A DNA stretch of 64,000 bases from Cystobacter fuscus (GCF_002305875.1 NZ_CP022098.1:10354001-10418000), one strand, 5' to 3'; positions 51,980-61,115 are shown, numbered from the stretch's first letter. Made by a program: numbers and translations. The notes: generated by a model from the letters alone, not told the origin.

Positions 51980-52852
51980 TCAGAAGCTCCCCTCGAAGAA
52001 GAACAGGGCCGTGCCCGCCAGCAGGGCCACGCCCGCGGTACCGGTGAGGATGTTGGAGGCCCGCGCCCGGCCCAGAGCCGAGTCGTGCAGCCGCTGCGCC
52101 TCGGCGCGCTCGTGCGGCCGGGCCAGCAGCTCCCGCGAGTCGGAGCGCGCCAACAGCCCGAGCGTCACCGCCCCCGCCGTCGCCGCCCCCGCCGCACCCG
52201 CGGCCACCCACGTCCAGACGCGCCTCCTGGGTTGTCCCGGATGGTCATCGATCGACACTTCGACCTTCGGCAGGGGCGTGAGCATCAGCCGGAGCTCGAG
52301 GGGCTCGCCCGGCCGCAGCTCCACGTCGCGCCGCAACGGCTGATAGCCCTCGTGTGTCACCTCGAGCCGGTGCGGGCCCACCTTGAGCTTGTCGCTCCAG
52401 GGCGTCACCCCTCGCGCCTCGCCATCCACCTGGACTCGCGCCCCCGCGGGCTCGCTGGAGACGGTCACCTGGGGACGGCGCTCTTCTTCGTGGCGCTTCT
52501 CCAGCCGGGCGATGAGCGATTCGACGAGCGGCCGGTCCTCCGCGCCGGGCACCATGCGCAGGTAGTCGCGGTAGTAGCCGATGGCCCGCTGGAGATCGCC
52601 GAGCTTCTCGTAGCACTGGCCCAGGTTGTAGAGGACCACGCCGTTGGCGAGCGTCTGGTAGGCGGCCTCGAAGGCGGCGGCGGCCTCGGCGTAGCGGCCC
52701 TCCTGGTAGAGGGTAGTGCCACGATCGAAGTGCTTGCGAGCGGCGGCGCGGGCGGCTCCGGGCTCGGTGGCACTCGCCCCTGTACCTGCCAGGGCGAGCA
52801 GCAGCGCGACAAGGAGCGCCGGAAAGGACATGCGGCGGTGGCAGGTGGTCAT
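51980..52852 (-). CDS. TPR and PEGA-domain exported protein
   Basis: 290 residues: signal (FPALLVALLLALAGTGASA), a TPR-like part (HFDRGTTLYQEGRYAEAAAAFEAAYQTL, VVLYNLGQCYEKLGDLQRAIGYYRDYL), then a PEGA domain (VTVSSEPAGARVQVDGEARGVTPWSDKLKVGPHRLEVTHEGY) and one or two C-terminal hydrophobic segments. Such proteins commonly follow kinases with PEGA domains in myxobacteria and may sense the envelope. It starts 6 bp after the PEGA kinase gene. Confidence 0.87.
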   Translation of the reverse strand: MTTCHRRMSFPALLVALLLALAGTGASATEPGAARAAARKHFDRGTTLYQEGRYAEAAAAFEAAYQTLANGVVLYNLGQCYEKLGDLQRAIGYYRDYLRMVPGAEDRPLVESLIARLEKRHEEERRPQVTVSSEPAGARVQVDGEARGVTPWSDKLKVGPHRLEVTHEGYQPLRRDVELRPGEPLELRLMLTPLPKVEVSIDDHPGQPRRRVWTWVAAGAAGAATAGAVTLGLLARSDSRELLARPHERAEAQRLHDSALGRARASNILTGTAGVALLAGTALFFFEGSF

Positions 52853-52858
52853 CGTCGG

Positions 52859-54409
52859 TCAGAAGGGGTTGGCCTTGAGGTCCTGGACCTTGCCCTGGGC
52901 ATTGCCCGTCTGGGGCTTGTCGGTCCGCGCGCTCTGCTGTGATGTTTTCTTCAGCGTGACATCCAGCCGCTCGCCCTCGGGCAGGTGCTCGAGTTCCTTG
53001 GGGGCATAGCCCTTCAGGGTGAGGCGCAGGGAACCGGCATCTCCATCCGGACGCTCAAGTTCCAGGGGAGTGACTCCGAGCACCCGCCCGCCCAGCGTCA
53101 CCGTGGCGCCCTCGGGCCGCGAAGCGATGGACAAGCGTGGACGGGCCGGGGCCAACGGAGGAGCGGACTCCTTCGGGGGCTCCACGGCTGGAACCGGCGC
53201 GGGGGCCGCCACCTGCGCCGGGACAGCGGAAGGAGCCACGGCCGGGCCGCGCGAGGTGATTGCCCACAGCCCCACGCCGCCGAGCAGCAGCAGCGCGCCC
53301 ACGCCCCCCACGAGGAGCCCGCCGCGCCTGCCCTGGTGGACCGACTCCAGGCTCCGGGTGGACACCACGGTAGGCTCGAAGGGCTCGGCCACGGCGGGCG
53401 GAGCAGCGAACGGTGCGGCGGACGGGAGCGCGGACACGTGGCCGGTGGCCATGGCCGGCGTGAGCTGGAGGGGAACGCGGCCCGGGGCGAGAGCCTCCAG
53501 CCCGGCGCGGAACGTCTCCAAGGTGGGGCGAGCAGCCGGATCCTTGGCGAGCGCGCTCAACACCAGCGCGTCCAGCTCCGGCGGCAGGCCGAGGTCCGGA
53601 CGGCGCCGGCCAGGGGGCTCGGCGGTGGCCTCCAGGTGCTGCAACATCGTGGCGAAGGTGTTGTCCCCGCGGAAGGGGAGCGAGCCGGTGCAGACCTCAT
53701 AGGTGAGCACACCCAACGAGTACACATCCGCCCGGGCATCCACCGTCCCGCCCGCCGCCTGCTCCGGGGCCATGTAGTTGGCGGTGCCGAGGATGGCGCC
53801 CGCCTCGGTGAGGCCGCTGCCCGTCTGTCCCTGCATCACCTTGGAGATGCCGAAGTCCACCACCTTGACGAAGTCCGCCTGCCCCTGGCGCCGCAGGAGC
53901 ATCACGTTCTGTGGCTTCACGTCCCGGTGGACGATGCCGCGCGCGTGCGCCGCCTCGAGCGCCCAGCACACCTGCGTCAGGATCGGCACGGCGCGCCACA
54001 GCGGGAGGAAGTGCTCGCGCAGCAGCAGCGCCCCGAGGCTCTCTCCCTCCAGCAACTCCATGACGTAGAAGAGTTCGCCGGAGGGGGTGCGGCCCAGGTC
54101 CGTCACGTTGACGATGTGCTCGTGGCCGATCTGGCTGGCGGCGATGGCCTCCTGCTCGAAGCGGCGGGTGAAGACGGGGTCTCGAGACAGCTCACCGCGC
54201 AGCAGCTTCACCGCCACGCTCTTGCGCAGGCCCAGGTGCTCGGCGAGGTACACCACGCCCATACCTCCCGCGCCGAGCGGGGACAGCAACCGGTAGCGGC
54301 CCTCCAGCACGGCGGGCAGCAACGCCGCGCCATCACGGGGACAGAACGAGACGTCCTCCGCGTACTCGCTCTGGCACGTCGGACAGCGCGGCATGGGAGC
54401 TGGGTTCAT
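52859..54409 (-). CDS. Ser/Thr protein kinase with zinc ribbon, TM helix and PEGA domain
   Basis: 516 residues. N-terminal zinc ribbon CPTCQSEYAEDVSFC; kinase core ~37-300 with GAGGMGVVYLAEH, VAVKLL, HRDVKPQNVML, VVDFGISK and APEQ. An Ala/Pro-rich linker leads to a TM helix (GLLVGGVGALLLLGGVGLWAI) and an extracytoplasmic PEGA domain (IASRPEGATVTLGGRVLGVTPLELERPDGDAGSLRLTLKGY). All catalytic residues are present. It is 28 bp after the sigma-54 activator gene, so the activator, which has an FHA domain, is a natural target or reader. Confidence 0.95.
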   Translation of the reverse strand: MNPAPMPRCPTCQSEYAEDVSFCPRDGAALLPAVLEGRYRLLSPLGAGGMGVVYLAEHLGLRKSVAVKLLRGELSRDPVFTRRFEQEAIAASQIGHEHIVNVTDLGRTPSGELFYVMELLEGESLGALLLREHFLPLWRAVPILTQVCWALEAAHARGIVHRDVKPQNVMLLRRQGQADFVKVVDFGISKVMQGQTGSGLTEAGAILGTANYMAPEQAAGGTVDARADVYSLGVLTYEVCTGSLPFRGDNTFATMLQHLEATAEPPGRRRPDLGLPPELDALVLSALAKDPAARPTLETFRAGLEALAPGRVPLQLTPAMATGHVSALPSAAPFAAPPAVAEPFEPTVVSTRSLESVHQGRRGGLLVGGVGALLLLGGVGLWAITSRGPAVAPSAVPAQVAAPAPVPAVEPPKESAPPLAPARPRLSIASRPEGATVTLGGRVLGVTPLELERPDGDAGSLRLTLKGYAPKELEHLPEGERLDVTLKKTSQQSARTDKPQTGNAQGKVQDLKANPF

Positions 54410-54437
54410 GGCACGGGGGAAGGAGAGGTCACGGACG

Positions 54438-55778
54438 TCAGCGTACCGCGTGCTTGCGCAACAGCTTGATGACGTGGGCCCGGTCCACCTCGGCCTCGCG
54501 CGCCATCTGGCTCACGTTGCCGCCCGAGGCCGCCAGGCGCTGGCGCAGGTACGTCTCCTCGAAGTGGGCGAGCCAGGCCTCCTTGGCCTCCTTGTAGGGC
54601 AGCTCCACGCGCACGGTGGGAGCCCCGGCCGACGCCGCCGGAGTACTGGCCGCCTGGAGGAACGAGGCATCCAGCGCGCCGGAGAGGGCCACGCTGCGCT
54701 CGACGAAGTTGCGCAGCTCGCGCACGTTGCCGCGCCAGGGCAAGGTGGAGAGCTGGTGCAGCGTCTCGGGGCTGGGAGCGGTGAAGGGCCGGGGCGGCAG
54801 GCCGAGTGAGCGGAACGTCTCCGTCCACAGGTGCTCCAGCAGGTGCGGCAGATCCTCCAGGTGCGCGCGCAGCGGTGGCACGCGCACCATGCCCACGGCG
54901 AGCCGGAAGTACAGGTCCTCGCGGAACTGCCCGCGGTTGACGGCCTCGCGCAGGTCGCGGTGCGTGGCGGCCACGAAGCGCACGTCCACGCTCCGGTACC
55001 CATCCGCGCCCACGCGCTTGATCTGCCGACGCTCCAGCGCGCGCAGCAGCTTGGGCTGCACGGCCAGGGGCAGCTCGCCCAGCTCGTCCAGGAAGAGGGT
55101 GCCCCCGTTGGCGGCCTCGAAGGCGCCCCGGCGCTCGTGGGTGGCGCCGGTGAAGGCCCCCTTCTCGTGGCCGAACAGCTCGCTCTCCACCAGCTCGGCG
55201 GGGATGGAGCCACAGTCCACCACCACGAAGGGGCCCGAGGCCCGCGGACTCGCCTGGTGGAGCGCCTCGGCCACCCGCTCCTTGCCGGTGCCGCTCTCGC
55301 CCTCGACGAGCACCGTGGCGTCCGTGGCGGCCAGACGCACGAGCTGGGCGAACAGGGCCCTCATCACGGCGCTCTCGCCCACCAGCGCGCCGAAGCGGGG
55401 CTCGGGATGCAGGGGCAACACGTCCCGCGTGGCCACCAGGGAGAAGCGCACCGTGGTGCCACCGAAGGTCAGCGTGGAGCCGTCCGCGACATAGGCGTCC
55501 TGCACGCGGACGTGGTCCACCCGCGTGCCGTTGGTGCTGCCCAGGTCCTTCACCCGGTAGCCGCCGCGCTCGCGCACCAGCTCGGCGTGGAAGCGCGACA
55601 CGGTGGTGTCGGTGAGCACCAGATCATTGCCCGGGGCCGTGCCGAGGGTGAGCTTCTCGGCGGAGCTGCTCACCGTGGTGCCCGCGTCCGGGCCGGCCGA
55701 CACCTCGAGGTTCACCCTCTGGACGGAGAGCCCACGGGCCGGTGTCTGCGTGGGGATGAGCTCGGTACGCCCTGACAT
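54438..55778 (-). CDS. FHA-domain sigma-54-dependent transcriptional activator
   Basis: 446 residues. FHA domain ~20-115 ([40 protein letters not shown]) that would bind phosphothreonine; AAA+ domain ~128-365 with Walker A GESGTGKE (160-167), the sigma-54 contact GAFTGA (207-212), Walker [13 protein letters not shown] and GNVRELRN; C-terminal Fis-type HTH ([27 protein letters not shown]). It should activate RpoN promoters. The ATG at 55778 is preferred over the longer frame to 55838. It lies between two kinase genes and between two matching sigma-54 promoters, so autoregulation is probable. Confidence 0.93.
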   Translation of the reverse strand: MSGRTELIPTQTPARGLSVQRVNLEVSAGPDAGTTVSSSAEKLTLGTAPGNDLVLTDTTVSRFHAELVRERGGYRVKDLGSTNGTRVDHVRVQDAYVADGSTLTFGGTTVRFSLVATRDVLPLHPEPRFGALVGESAVMRALFAQLVRLAATDATVLVEGESGTGKERVAEALHQASPRASGPFVVVDCGSIPAELVESELFGHEKGAFTGATHERRGAFEAANGGTLFLDELGELPLAVQPKLLRALERRQIKRVGADGYRSVDVRFVAATHRDLREAVNRGQFREDLYFRLAVGMVRVPPLRAHLEDLPHLLEHLWTETFRSLGLPPRPFTAPSPETLHQLSTLPWRGNVRELRNFVERSVALSGALDASFLQAASTPAASAGAPTVRVELPYKEAKEAWLAHFEETYLRQRLAASGGNVSQMAREAEVDRAHVIKLLRKHAVR

Positions 55779-55845
55779 GCCCGTCGTGCATAGCACCTTT
55801 CCGTCCGGGAGGGCACGCGGCCGGGGAGTCACGGGCACACCGGCA

Positions 55846-56853
55846 TCACGCCTCCTCGTCCCCCCGGCCTTCGAGTAGGGCGGCGGAGAACGGGCTCGCG
55901 ACTCGCTTCCCGGGCCCGGAGTCCTCCGGGGTACGCCCGGCGGCGAGCGTCTCCGCCACCAACCCGGCCACGTGCCAGGGCTGTTCCGCCCCGGAGCCGG
56001 TGTCCACGTCCAACAGGGCCCGCGCCATGTCTCCCGCCGAGGCGAAGCGCTCGGAGGGATGGGGGCGCAGGGCGCGCTGGAGGACGCTCGCCAGGGTCGG
56101 CCCGGCCCGTTGCAGCAGGTGCTCGGCGGGCTCCAGGCGCGCGTCCCGCACGGCGAGCAGCAGCTGCGCGTCCGTGGCCGCGGCGAAGGGGATGCGGCCC
56201 ACCACCGCCTCGTAGAGGAGGACCCCGAGCGAGAAGAGATCGGCCCTCGCGTCCAGGGGGCCGCCGCGCACCTGCTCGGGGGACATGTAGCGCAGCGTGC
56301 CGCGCGTGCTGCCGGGCGCGGTGCGCGAGGGCGTGCGCAGCCCCTTGGCGATGCCGAAGTCTCCCAGCTTCACGTCGCCGGTATGCCCCAGCAGCACGTT
56401 CGCGGGACTCACGTCCCGGTGGACGAGCCCCAGCCACTCGCCCTGGGTGTCGCGCAGGCCGTGCACGTGCTCGAGCGCGCGCAACAGGCACAAGCCCAGG
56501 TGCCGCACGAGCGCGGGCACCAGCGGTCCTCGCGCGGCGAGCGCCCGGGCCAGGTCCACGCCCTCCACGTACTCCAACACCAGGTAGGGCGCGCCCGCCT
56601 CCAGCCCGAAGTCCAGCACCGAGACGACGTGCGCGTGGCCGAAGGTGGCCATCAGCCGCGCCTCCTGGGCGAACATCTGTCGGTAGGCGTCCTGTCCGGC
56701 CAGCTCCGGCAGCAATCGCTTGACGACCACCGGCTTCTCGAAGCCCTCGGGCCCGGGCAGGACGCCGAGGAACACCTCCGCCATGCCTCCGCGCGCCAGG
56801 CGGGACACCAGCCGATAGCGGCCCACCGTGCCTGCCTCTCCTCCCTGGGTCAT
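55846..56853 (-). CDS. Ser/Thr protein kinase, cytoplasmic
   Basis: 335 residues. Kinase core ~12-275 with [35 protein letters not shown] (Asp present; HRDVSPAN is the common myxobacterial form), LGDFGIAKG and SPEQ. The ~60-residue tail has no TM helix, so it is cytosolic. It starts 52 bp after the small lipoprotein gene and is followed by the FHA activator, which it may phosphorylate. Confidence 0.93.
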   Translation of the reverse strand: MTQGGEAGTVGRYRLVSRLARGGMAEVFLGVLPGPEGFEKPVVVKRLLPELAGQDAYRQMFAQEARLMATFGHAHVVSVLDFGLEAGAPYLVLEYVEGVDLARALAARGPLVPALVRHLGLCLLRALEHVHGLRDTQGEWLGLVHRDVSPANVLLGHTGDVKLGDFGIAKGLRTPSRTAPGSTRGTLRYMSPEQVRGGPLDARADLFSLGVLLYEAVVGRIPFAAATDAQLLLAVRDARLEPAEHLLQRAGPTLASVLQRALRPHPSERFASAGDMARALLDVDTGSGAEQPWHVAGLVAETLAAGRTPEDSGPGKRVASPFSAALLEGRGDEEA

Positions 56854-56904
56854 GGCGATAACATAGCGGGTTCTCCACCCCCCTCGAGCCGCTCCACCAC
56901 GCGC

Positions 56905-57270
56905 TCAGTCCTGGACGTCCTGGCAGACCGAGCCCGCGCCACAGACGAGGATCGCGGTGTTGAAGAAGTCCGCCACGCTCGAGCACGAGGTCGTGGGAAT
57001 GCGCTTCAGACACGTCTCCAGCCCCGTCTCGTTGATGGCGGGGCAGTTGTCCGCCGTCCATGCGGCCTGGAAGAAATCGCGGGTCTTCACCTCACACTCG
57101 TTCCAGTCCTGGAACTCCTTGCCTTCGCCAGAGCCGATTTCCTCACATTCCGCGTAGTAGTCGCAGGCAGCGCGGGTGGCCTGGCTTTGCGCATCCGCGC
57201 GGGTGGTCGGGCCACACGCGGGGAGAAGGAGAAGCAGGGACAGCAGGGAGAGGGAGGACGAGATGCGCAT
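56905..57270 (-). CDS. small Cys-rich lipoprotein (DUF6184-like)
   Basis: 121 residues. Signal RISSSLSLLSLLLLLPACG with lipobox LPAC; mature part has CDYYAECEEIGSG, WNECEVKTRDFFQAAW, NCPAINETGLETCLKRIPTTSCSSVADFFNTA and CGAGSVC. The Cys spacing and AW/NxxxLxxCL pattern resemble DUF6184 lipoproteins of myxobacteria, an assignment made from memory. It is the first gene behind the second sigma-54 promoter and probably heads the kinase/activator operon. The ATG at 57270 is about 45 nt from the predicted transcript start. Confidence 0.82.
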   Translation of the reverse strand: MRISSSLSLLSLLLLLPACGPTTRADAQSQATRAACDYYAECEEIGSGEGKEFQDWNECEVKTRDFFQAAWTADNCPAINETGLETCLKRIPTTSCSSVADFFNTAILVCGAGSVCQDVQD

Positions 57271-57318
57271 AGGAGTGACTCGTGAAGCGGGGTGATGAGG
57301 TCTGCACGACGACATGCG

Positions 57319-57359
57319 CCCCATGAGCAAGGGACGGACCAACGCCAAACCCGCGAAAC
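57319..57359 (-). repeat. 41-bp promoter repeat, copy 2
   Basis: Identical to 50759-50799. It lies upstream of the small lipoprotein and the whole signalling operon. Confidence 0.9.
57326..57342 (-). promoter_or_regulatory. sigma-54 (-24/-12) promoter of the signalling operon
   Basis: The same TTGGTCCGTCCCTTGCT as at 50766-50782, with invariant GG and GC. The predicted start is near 57315, ~45 nt before the lipoprotein ATG. Confidence 0.75.
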
Positions 57360-57381
57360 GACGAGGCGGCGGTGCGAGGGT

Positions 57382-57399
57382 TGTAGGCTCGAGACAACA
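57382..57399 (-). promoter_or_regulatory. enhancer-like site, proximal
   Basis: TGTAGG-CTCGAG-ACAACA. The left arm matches the 50.8-kb sites exactly, the right arm partly. It starts 55 bp upstream of the promoter GC, exactly as at the other promoter. Confidence 0.6.
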
Positions 57400-57413
57400 G
57401 GAAGCACCGGGCC

Positions 57414-57431
57414 TGTAGGTTGTGGCCAACA
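57414..57431 (-). promoter_or_regulatory. enhancer-like site, distal
   Basis: TGTAGG-TTGTGG-CCAACA, five of six arm pairs matched. It begins 32 bp after the proximal site, the same spacing as in the other promoter. Confidence 0.62.
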
Positions 57432-57570
57432 CCCTCCCCGGCCAGCGGACCACGTGTCACCGGGTCACTGGCCACCGAACGGCGAGCCCGGCCTCGTTCA
57501 CGTCGGACGGTGCTGGCTTCAGCTCCTCGGGCCCCGACCGAGGGCAGGGCGAGCCCTGTTCCTGGGTGAC

Positions 57571-58557
57571 TCAGCCCGCCTTGGCGTGCTCCGCGGCACC
57601 GGGCGCCGGGAACAGGGCCCGGCGGAGCGCGGCCGAGTAGGCCGCACGGAAGTCACGCGCCACCCCGGCGCCGCGGGTGATGATGTCGAAGCCGTGGAAG
57701 GCTCCGGGCACCACGACGACGTCGCACGACACGCCAGCGGCCTGCAGGCGCCTGGCGTACGCGAGATCCTCGTCGTGGAAGAGGTCGCAGTTGCCCACGC
57801 CCAACCAGGCCGGAGGGAGACCCGAGAGGTCCTCGCGCCGCGCGGGCACGGCATGCACCGGCACCTGCGCGCCTCCCGGCTCGCGTCCCAGGTAGGACCT
57901 CCAGCCGAACACGTTGCTGCCCTGGTTCCAGGCGCGGTGGCTCGTGCCGTCGATGTCCGTGCGCGTCGTCGTGCGGTCGTCCAGCATCGGGTAGACGAGC
58001 AGCTGGAAGGCGGGCCGGACCTCCTGGCGGTCGTGCGCCAGTTGAGCCAGCGCCGCCGTGAGTCCCCCACCAGCGCTCGCCCCACCGATGGCGATGCGCT
58101 CGGGGAGGACGCCGAGCGCCCCCGCCTGGGCGAAGAGCCACCGCAGCGCCGCGTAGCAGTCCTCCAGCGGTGCCGGGAAGGGGTGCTCGGGTGCCAGCCG
58201 GTAGTCCACCGAGGCGACGAGGATGCCCAGCTCACGCGCGAACTCGATGCAAAGAACATCGTCCTGCTCCGGTTGGCCGATGATGTATCCACCCCCGTGA
58301 ATCCACAGGAGCGCCGGCGTCGGTCCCTGGACCGACCGGGGCCGATAGGTCCGCACGCGCACCGGCGGAGCCCCCGTGGGCCCGGGCACCCGCACGTCCT
58401 GCACCTCCACGGCCGCGTCCACGGGGACGCGGGGCTTCCGCTGGAAGCGGGCGAGAAACCGCACCACGGAGAGCACCGGTCGGCTCATCGTGACGTTCGG
58501 GATGAGGCGCGCGGCGCGTTGCAGGTCAGGGTGAAACGGATTCGTGGTTGGCTTCAT
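57571..58557 (-). CDS. alpha/beta hydrolase, HSL-type esterase
   Basis: 328 residues. The oxyanion motif HGGGYIIG and nucleophile GGASAGGGL identify the hormone-sensitive-lipase (alpha/beta-hydrolase_3) family; VDYRLAPEHPFPAPLEDC is typical of it, and Asp/His are in LFHDEDLAYA and GAFHGFD. It probably cleaves short-chain esters. AAGGAG seven bases ahead of the ATG supports the start. It follows the beta-propeller gene by 12 bp. Confidence 0.93.
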   Translation of the reverse strand: MKPTTNPFHPDLQRAARLIPNVTMSRPVLSVVRFLARFQRKPRVPVDAAVEVQDVRVPGPTGAPPVRVRTYRPRSVQGPTPALLWIHGGGYIIGQPEQDDVLCIEFARELGILVASVDYRLAPEHPFPAPLEDCYAALRWLFAQAGALGVLPERIAIGGASAGGGLTAALAQLAHDRQEVRPAFQLLVYPMLDDRTTTRTDIDGTSHRAWNQGSNVFGWRSYLGREPGGAQVPVHAVPARREDLSGLPPAWLGVGNCDLFHDEDLAYARRLQAAGVSCDVVVVPGAFHGFDIITRGAGVARDFRAAYSAALRRALFPAPGAAEHAKAG

Positions 58558-58569
58558 CTATTTGCTCCT

Positions 58570-59730
58570 TCACTCGTGTGTTGGCGACGCCGCGGGTGCT
58601 CCGAGCGGCTGCCTCAGCTCGCCGAGCGGCACGATCAGGAGCGCGCGCGAGACAAAGGATCCGATCCAGAGCTCGTCACCGATGACGACGGCGCTCGTGC
58701 CCCCACTGAAGGTCTCGTTCGCACCCCGCTCGAAGAGCGTGGTCGCCTGGAAGGTGGTCGGATCGATGCGGGCCACCTCCGTCTCAATGCCGCACTTCAC
58801 CAGGAATCCACACAGGCCAACGACGACGATGGAATCCGGGTGCCCTGTCGCGAGAATGGAGCCGTCGGGCGCGAACCGGATGTTGTCTGGATGAAAGCCA
58901 AGGTCGACGGACCGGGAATGGGTGGCGGCTCCATCGAGAGAGAGCTCGTGCACCCTGCTGTTGTTGTACTCGTTCACGTACAGGCGCGTGCCATCAGGCG
59001 ACACGAGGAGGCCGTTGTCTCCTTCGAGGCGGGTACCCGGAACCTCGGTCCAACCGCCGCCAGGCACCCACTGCAACACCACCCCCTCCGATGAAGACGG
59101 AAGGCGCGGAATGGTGGCGACGATGCCGCCGTCCGGGAGGGGTGCGACGGAGTTGGCCGCATGCTCCGGAGGCAGCACGACGCAGCCGGTCCAGGTCAGC
59201 TCTGGTCCCTCGGAGGAAACCCGGACGTCGAACACCTCGATCGACTCGCGACCACCATGGTTGACCGCGTAGAGCGTGTACTCATCATTGGCGCGGGCAC
59301 GGAGGGCAACCCCGTGCGCGGAGAAGAGCTTCGGATCGGGTGCCCCGGGGCAGTCACGGTAGGTCGGCGAGACCGGGCGAGAGAGATCGGGTGTCATGGC
59401 GCGGAAAGCCTCGTCACCAATCCTGATGGCATAAAAGCCGCCCCCGGCCCAGTCATCGTTGCCCATGTTACCCGTGACGACCCAGGCACTGTCCCCGAGG
59501 CGCAGCATGTCTTCCGGCTTGTTGATCCCACACAGGGCGTGGACACCGCTCTTGAGCTCGCACTCCCTGCCCACACCCCGCCCGGCCGGCCAGAGCTTCC
59601 AGTAGAGAGCGAACGCGGCGGCGAACACCAGAAGAGCGAGGAGACCGCGTGCGGCGATGCGCAATCCCCTTCTGAACAAGCGACGGGGGGCAGCAGGTGC
59701 CCGTGTCGCATCCCCACCAGGTGACGGCAT
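58570..59730 (-). CDS. membrane-anchored beta-propeller protein (SMP-30/paraoxonase-like)
   Basis: 386 residues. N-terminal TM or signal (GLRIAARGLLALLVFAAAFALYW), then a propeller with NKPEDMLRLGDSAWVVTGN, LFSAHGVALRA, ANSVAPLPDGGIVATIP, LEGDNGLLVSPDGTRLYVNEYNNSRVHEL, and FHPDNIRFAPDGSILATGH, which are the calcium/metal-site strands of the arylesterase/SMP-30 group. It may be a lactonase or esterase; the substrate is unknown. First gene of a two-gene operon with the esterase, divergent from coq4-like. Confidence 0.82.
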   Translation of the reverse strand: MPSPGGDATRAPAAPRRLFRRGLRIAARGLLALLVFAAAFALYWKLWPAGRGVGRECELKSGVHALCGINKPEDMLRLGDSAWVVTGNMGNDDWAGGGFYAIRIGDEAFRAMTPDLSRPVSPTYRDCPGAPDPKLFSAHGVALRARANDEYTLYAVNHGGRESIEVFDVRVSSEGPELTWTGCVVLPPEHAANSVAPLPDGGIVATIPRLPSSSEGVVLQWVPGGGWTEVPGTRLEGDNGLLVSPDGTRLYVNEYNNSRVHELSLDGAATHSRSVDLGFHPDNIRFAPDGSILATGHPDSIVVVGLCGFLVKCGIETEVARIDPTTFQATTLFERGANETFSGGTSAVVIGDELWIGSFVSRALLIVPLGELRQPLGAPAASPTHE

Positions 59731-59795
59731 GTCTCTCGGCCTCCTTCTCGCGTGTCAACAAGGATACACGTTGACGGATTCGTTTACCTCGCTTA

Positions 59796-59814
59796 CCGTT
59801 TACGTCATAAACGG
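59796..59814. promoter_or_regulatory. operator-like palindrome in the divergent promoter
   Basis: CCGTTTA-CGTCA-TAAACGG, a perfect seven-base inverted repeat between the beta-propeller gene (starts 59730) and the Coq4-like gene (starts 59877). A half-site CGTTTAC is repeated at about 59781. The MarR-type regulator two genes away is the likely binder. Confidence 0.55.
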
Positions 59815-59876
59815 ATGAAGCGAGTTTGTCCACGCCAGGCCCCGTCAACCACCAGGCCCAATCCCGAGAGCCCGCC

Positions 59877-60563
59877 ATGAGCCATGCCCAGACCCTTCGC
59901 CTGCCCGACAATGCCTCCCTGTTCACCCGCCTGCGTGTGGCGGGCCAGTGCCTGAAGGGGCTCAAGCAGGACCCAACGAACCCCACCTACGGCCAGACGT
60001 TCAACCTGAGCCTGAACGGCAACGTCTACGCCGCGCTCGTTCAGCAACTCCAGCGCAGCGAGGAGGGACGCCGCCTGCTGTCCAAGCGCCCTTCCCTGTC
60101 TGCCAGGGAGCTGGATCTGGCCGCGCTCGAGCGCCTGCCCGAGGGCACGCTCGGCCATGAGTTCGCGCGCTACTACCGCGACAACAAGATCTCGCCCTTC
60201 GAGACGACGCTCGAGCTCAAGAACGACGTCGACTTCCTCTCCAAGCGCTACCGCGAGACGCATGACCTGCAGCACGTGCTGACGGGCTACGCAACGGACG
60301 TGATGGGCGAAATGGAGCTACAGGCGTACATCCTGGGCAACCTGGGGCTCCGGACCACGATGTTCGTCCTGCTGAACAGCACGCTCGGACAACTCAAGGC
60401 TCCGCAGTCCGGCATCGAGCGGTCCGAGTACCTGCGGCGGGTGTGGGCGGCGTACCGTCGTGGCCGTGCGTCCCCGCAGTTCCTCGACTTCTGGTTCGAG
60501 GAGCACTGGGAGACTCCCGTGGCCACGCTGCGCGCGCGACTGTGCGCCCCCGCGAAGGCGTAG
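59877..60563 (+). CDS. Coq4-family protein
   Basis: About 228 residues. RYRETHDLQHVLTGYATDVMGEMELQAY contains the HDxxH-x11-E metal motif of Coq4, flanked by GTLGHEFARYY and a later YLRRVWAAYRRGRASPQFLDFWFEEHW. Coq4 acts in ubiquinone synthesis as an oxidative decarboxylase/scaffold; a menaquinone-using myxobacterium is not expected to need that, so another role is possible. The ATG at 59877 is chosen; upstream codons 59826-59876 are in frame. It is 6 bp ahead of the MarR gene. Confidence 0.88.
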   Translation: MSHAQTLRLPDNASLFTRLRVAGQCLKGLKQDPTNPTYGQTFNLSLNGNVYAALVQQLQRSEEGRRLLSKRPSLSARELDLAALERLPEGTLGHEFARYYRDNKISPFETTLELKNDVDFLSKRYRETHDLQHVLTGYATDVMGEMELQAYILGNLGLRTTMFVLLNSTLGQLKAPQSGIERSEYLRRVWAAYRRGRASPQFLDFWFEEHWETPVATLRARLCAPAKA

Positions 60564-60569
60564 GAAGCG

Positions 60570-61115
60570 ATGACTCGGAGCGCCCCCTCCATCGAGCACG
60601 CCGAGCGCGCACTGGTGCTGATGTCCCGCCTCCACCGCTGGGCCGCCACGAGCGTGCAGGCGAACCAGTTGGCCGGAGAGTTGAGTCTGCGCCAGCTCAC
60701 CATGCTCTACGCCATCCATCAGGGAATCTCCTCGCCCAGGCTCCTGGCGCGGCGGCTGCTGGTCACGCCGGCCGTCATCACCGGGCTGCTCGACCGCCTG
60801 GAGCGGCAGGGCTACGTGCGACGCGAGGCCGAGCCCGACGATCGGCGGCGGCTGCGCATGGTGCTGACGGAGGCCGGATTGTCGGTGAGCCAGCAGGTCC
60901 GGCAGGCGCTGACCGGTGACCTGGCCGCCCAGTTCGCGAGCGCCTCCCAGGCGGAGCTGAAGGAACTGGGCCGCGCGATGGATCTCCTGGAGCGTGCGCT
61001 CGGCGCGCTGGAGCAACGCACGCCCTCGCCCCCCGAGGAAGGACCGGAGGACGAGGAGGTGCGCCCCACCCGGCGGAGACGCATGCCGCCCGCGAACAGT
61101 GACCAGAAGAAGTGA
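60570..61115 (+). CDS. MarR-family transcriptional regulator
   Basis: 181 residues. Winged helix: ELSLRQLTMLYAIHQG, SSPRLLARRLLVTPAVITGLLDRLERQGYVRREAEPDDRRRLRMVLTEAG with the DxRRR wing. The ~30-residue C-terminal tail is acidic then basic and probably disordered. Cotranscribed with the Coq4-like gene; the palindrome at 59.8 kb would let it control both divergent operons. Confidence 0.92.
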   Translation: MTRSAPSIEHAERALVLMSRLHRWAATSVQANQLAGELSLRQLTMLYAIHQGISSPRLLARRLLVTPAVITGLLDRLERQGYVRREAEPDDRRRLRMVLTEAGLSVSQQVRQALTGDLAAQFASASQAELKELGRAMDLLERALGALEQRTPSPPEEGPEDEEVRPTRRRRMPPANSDQKK

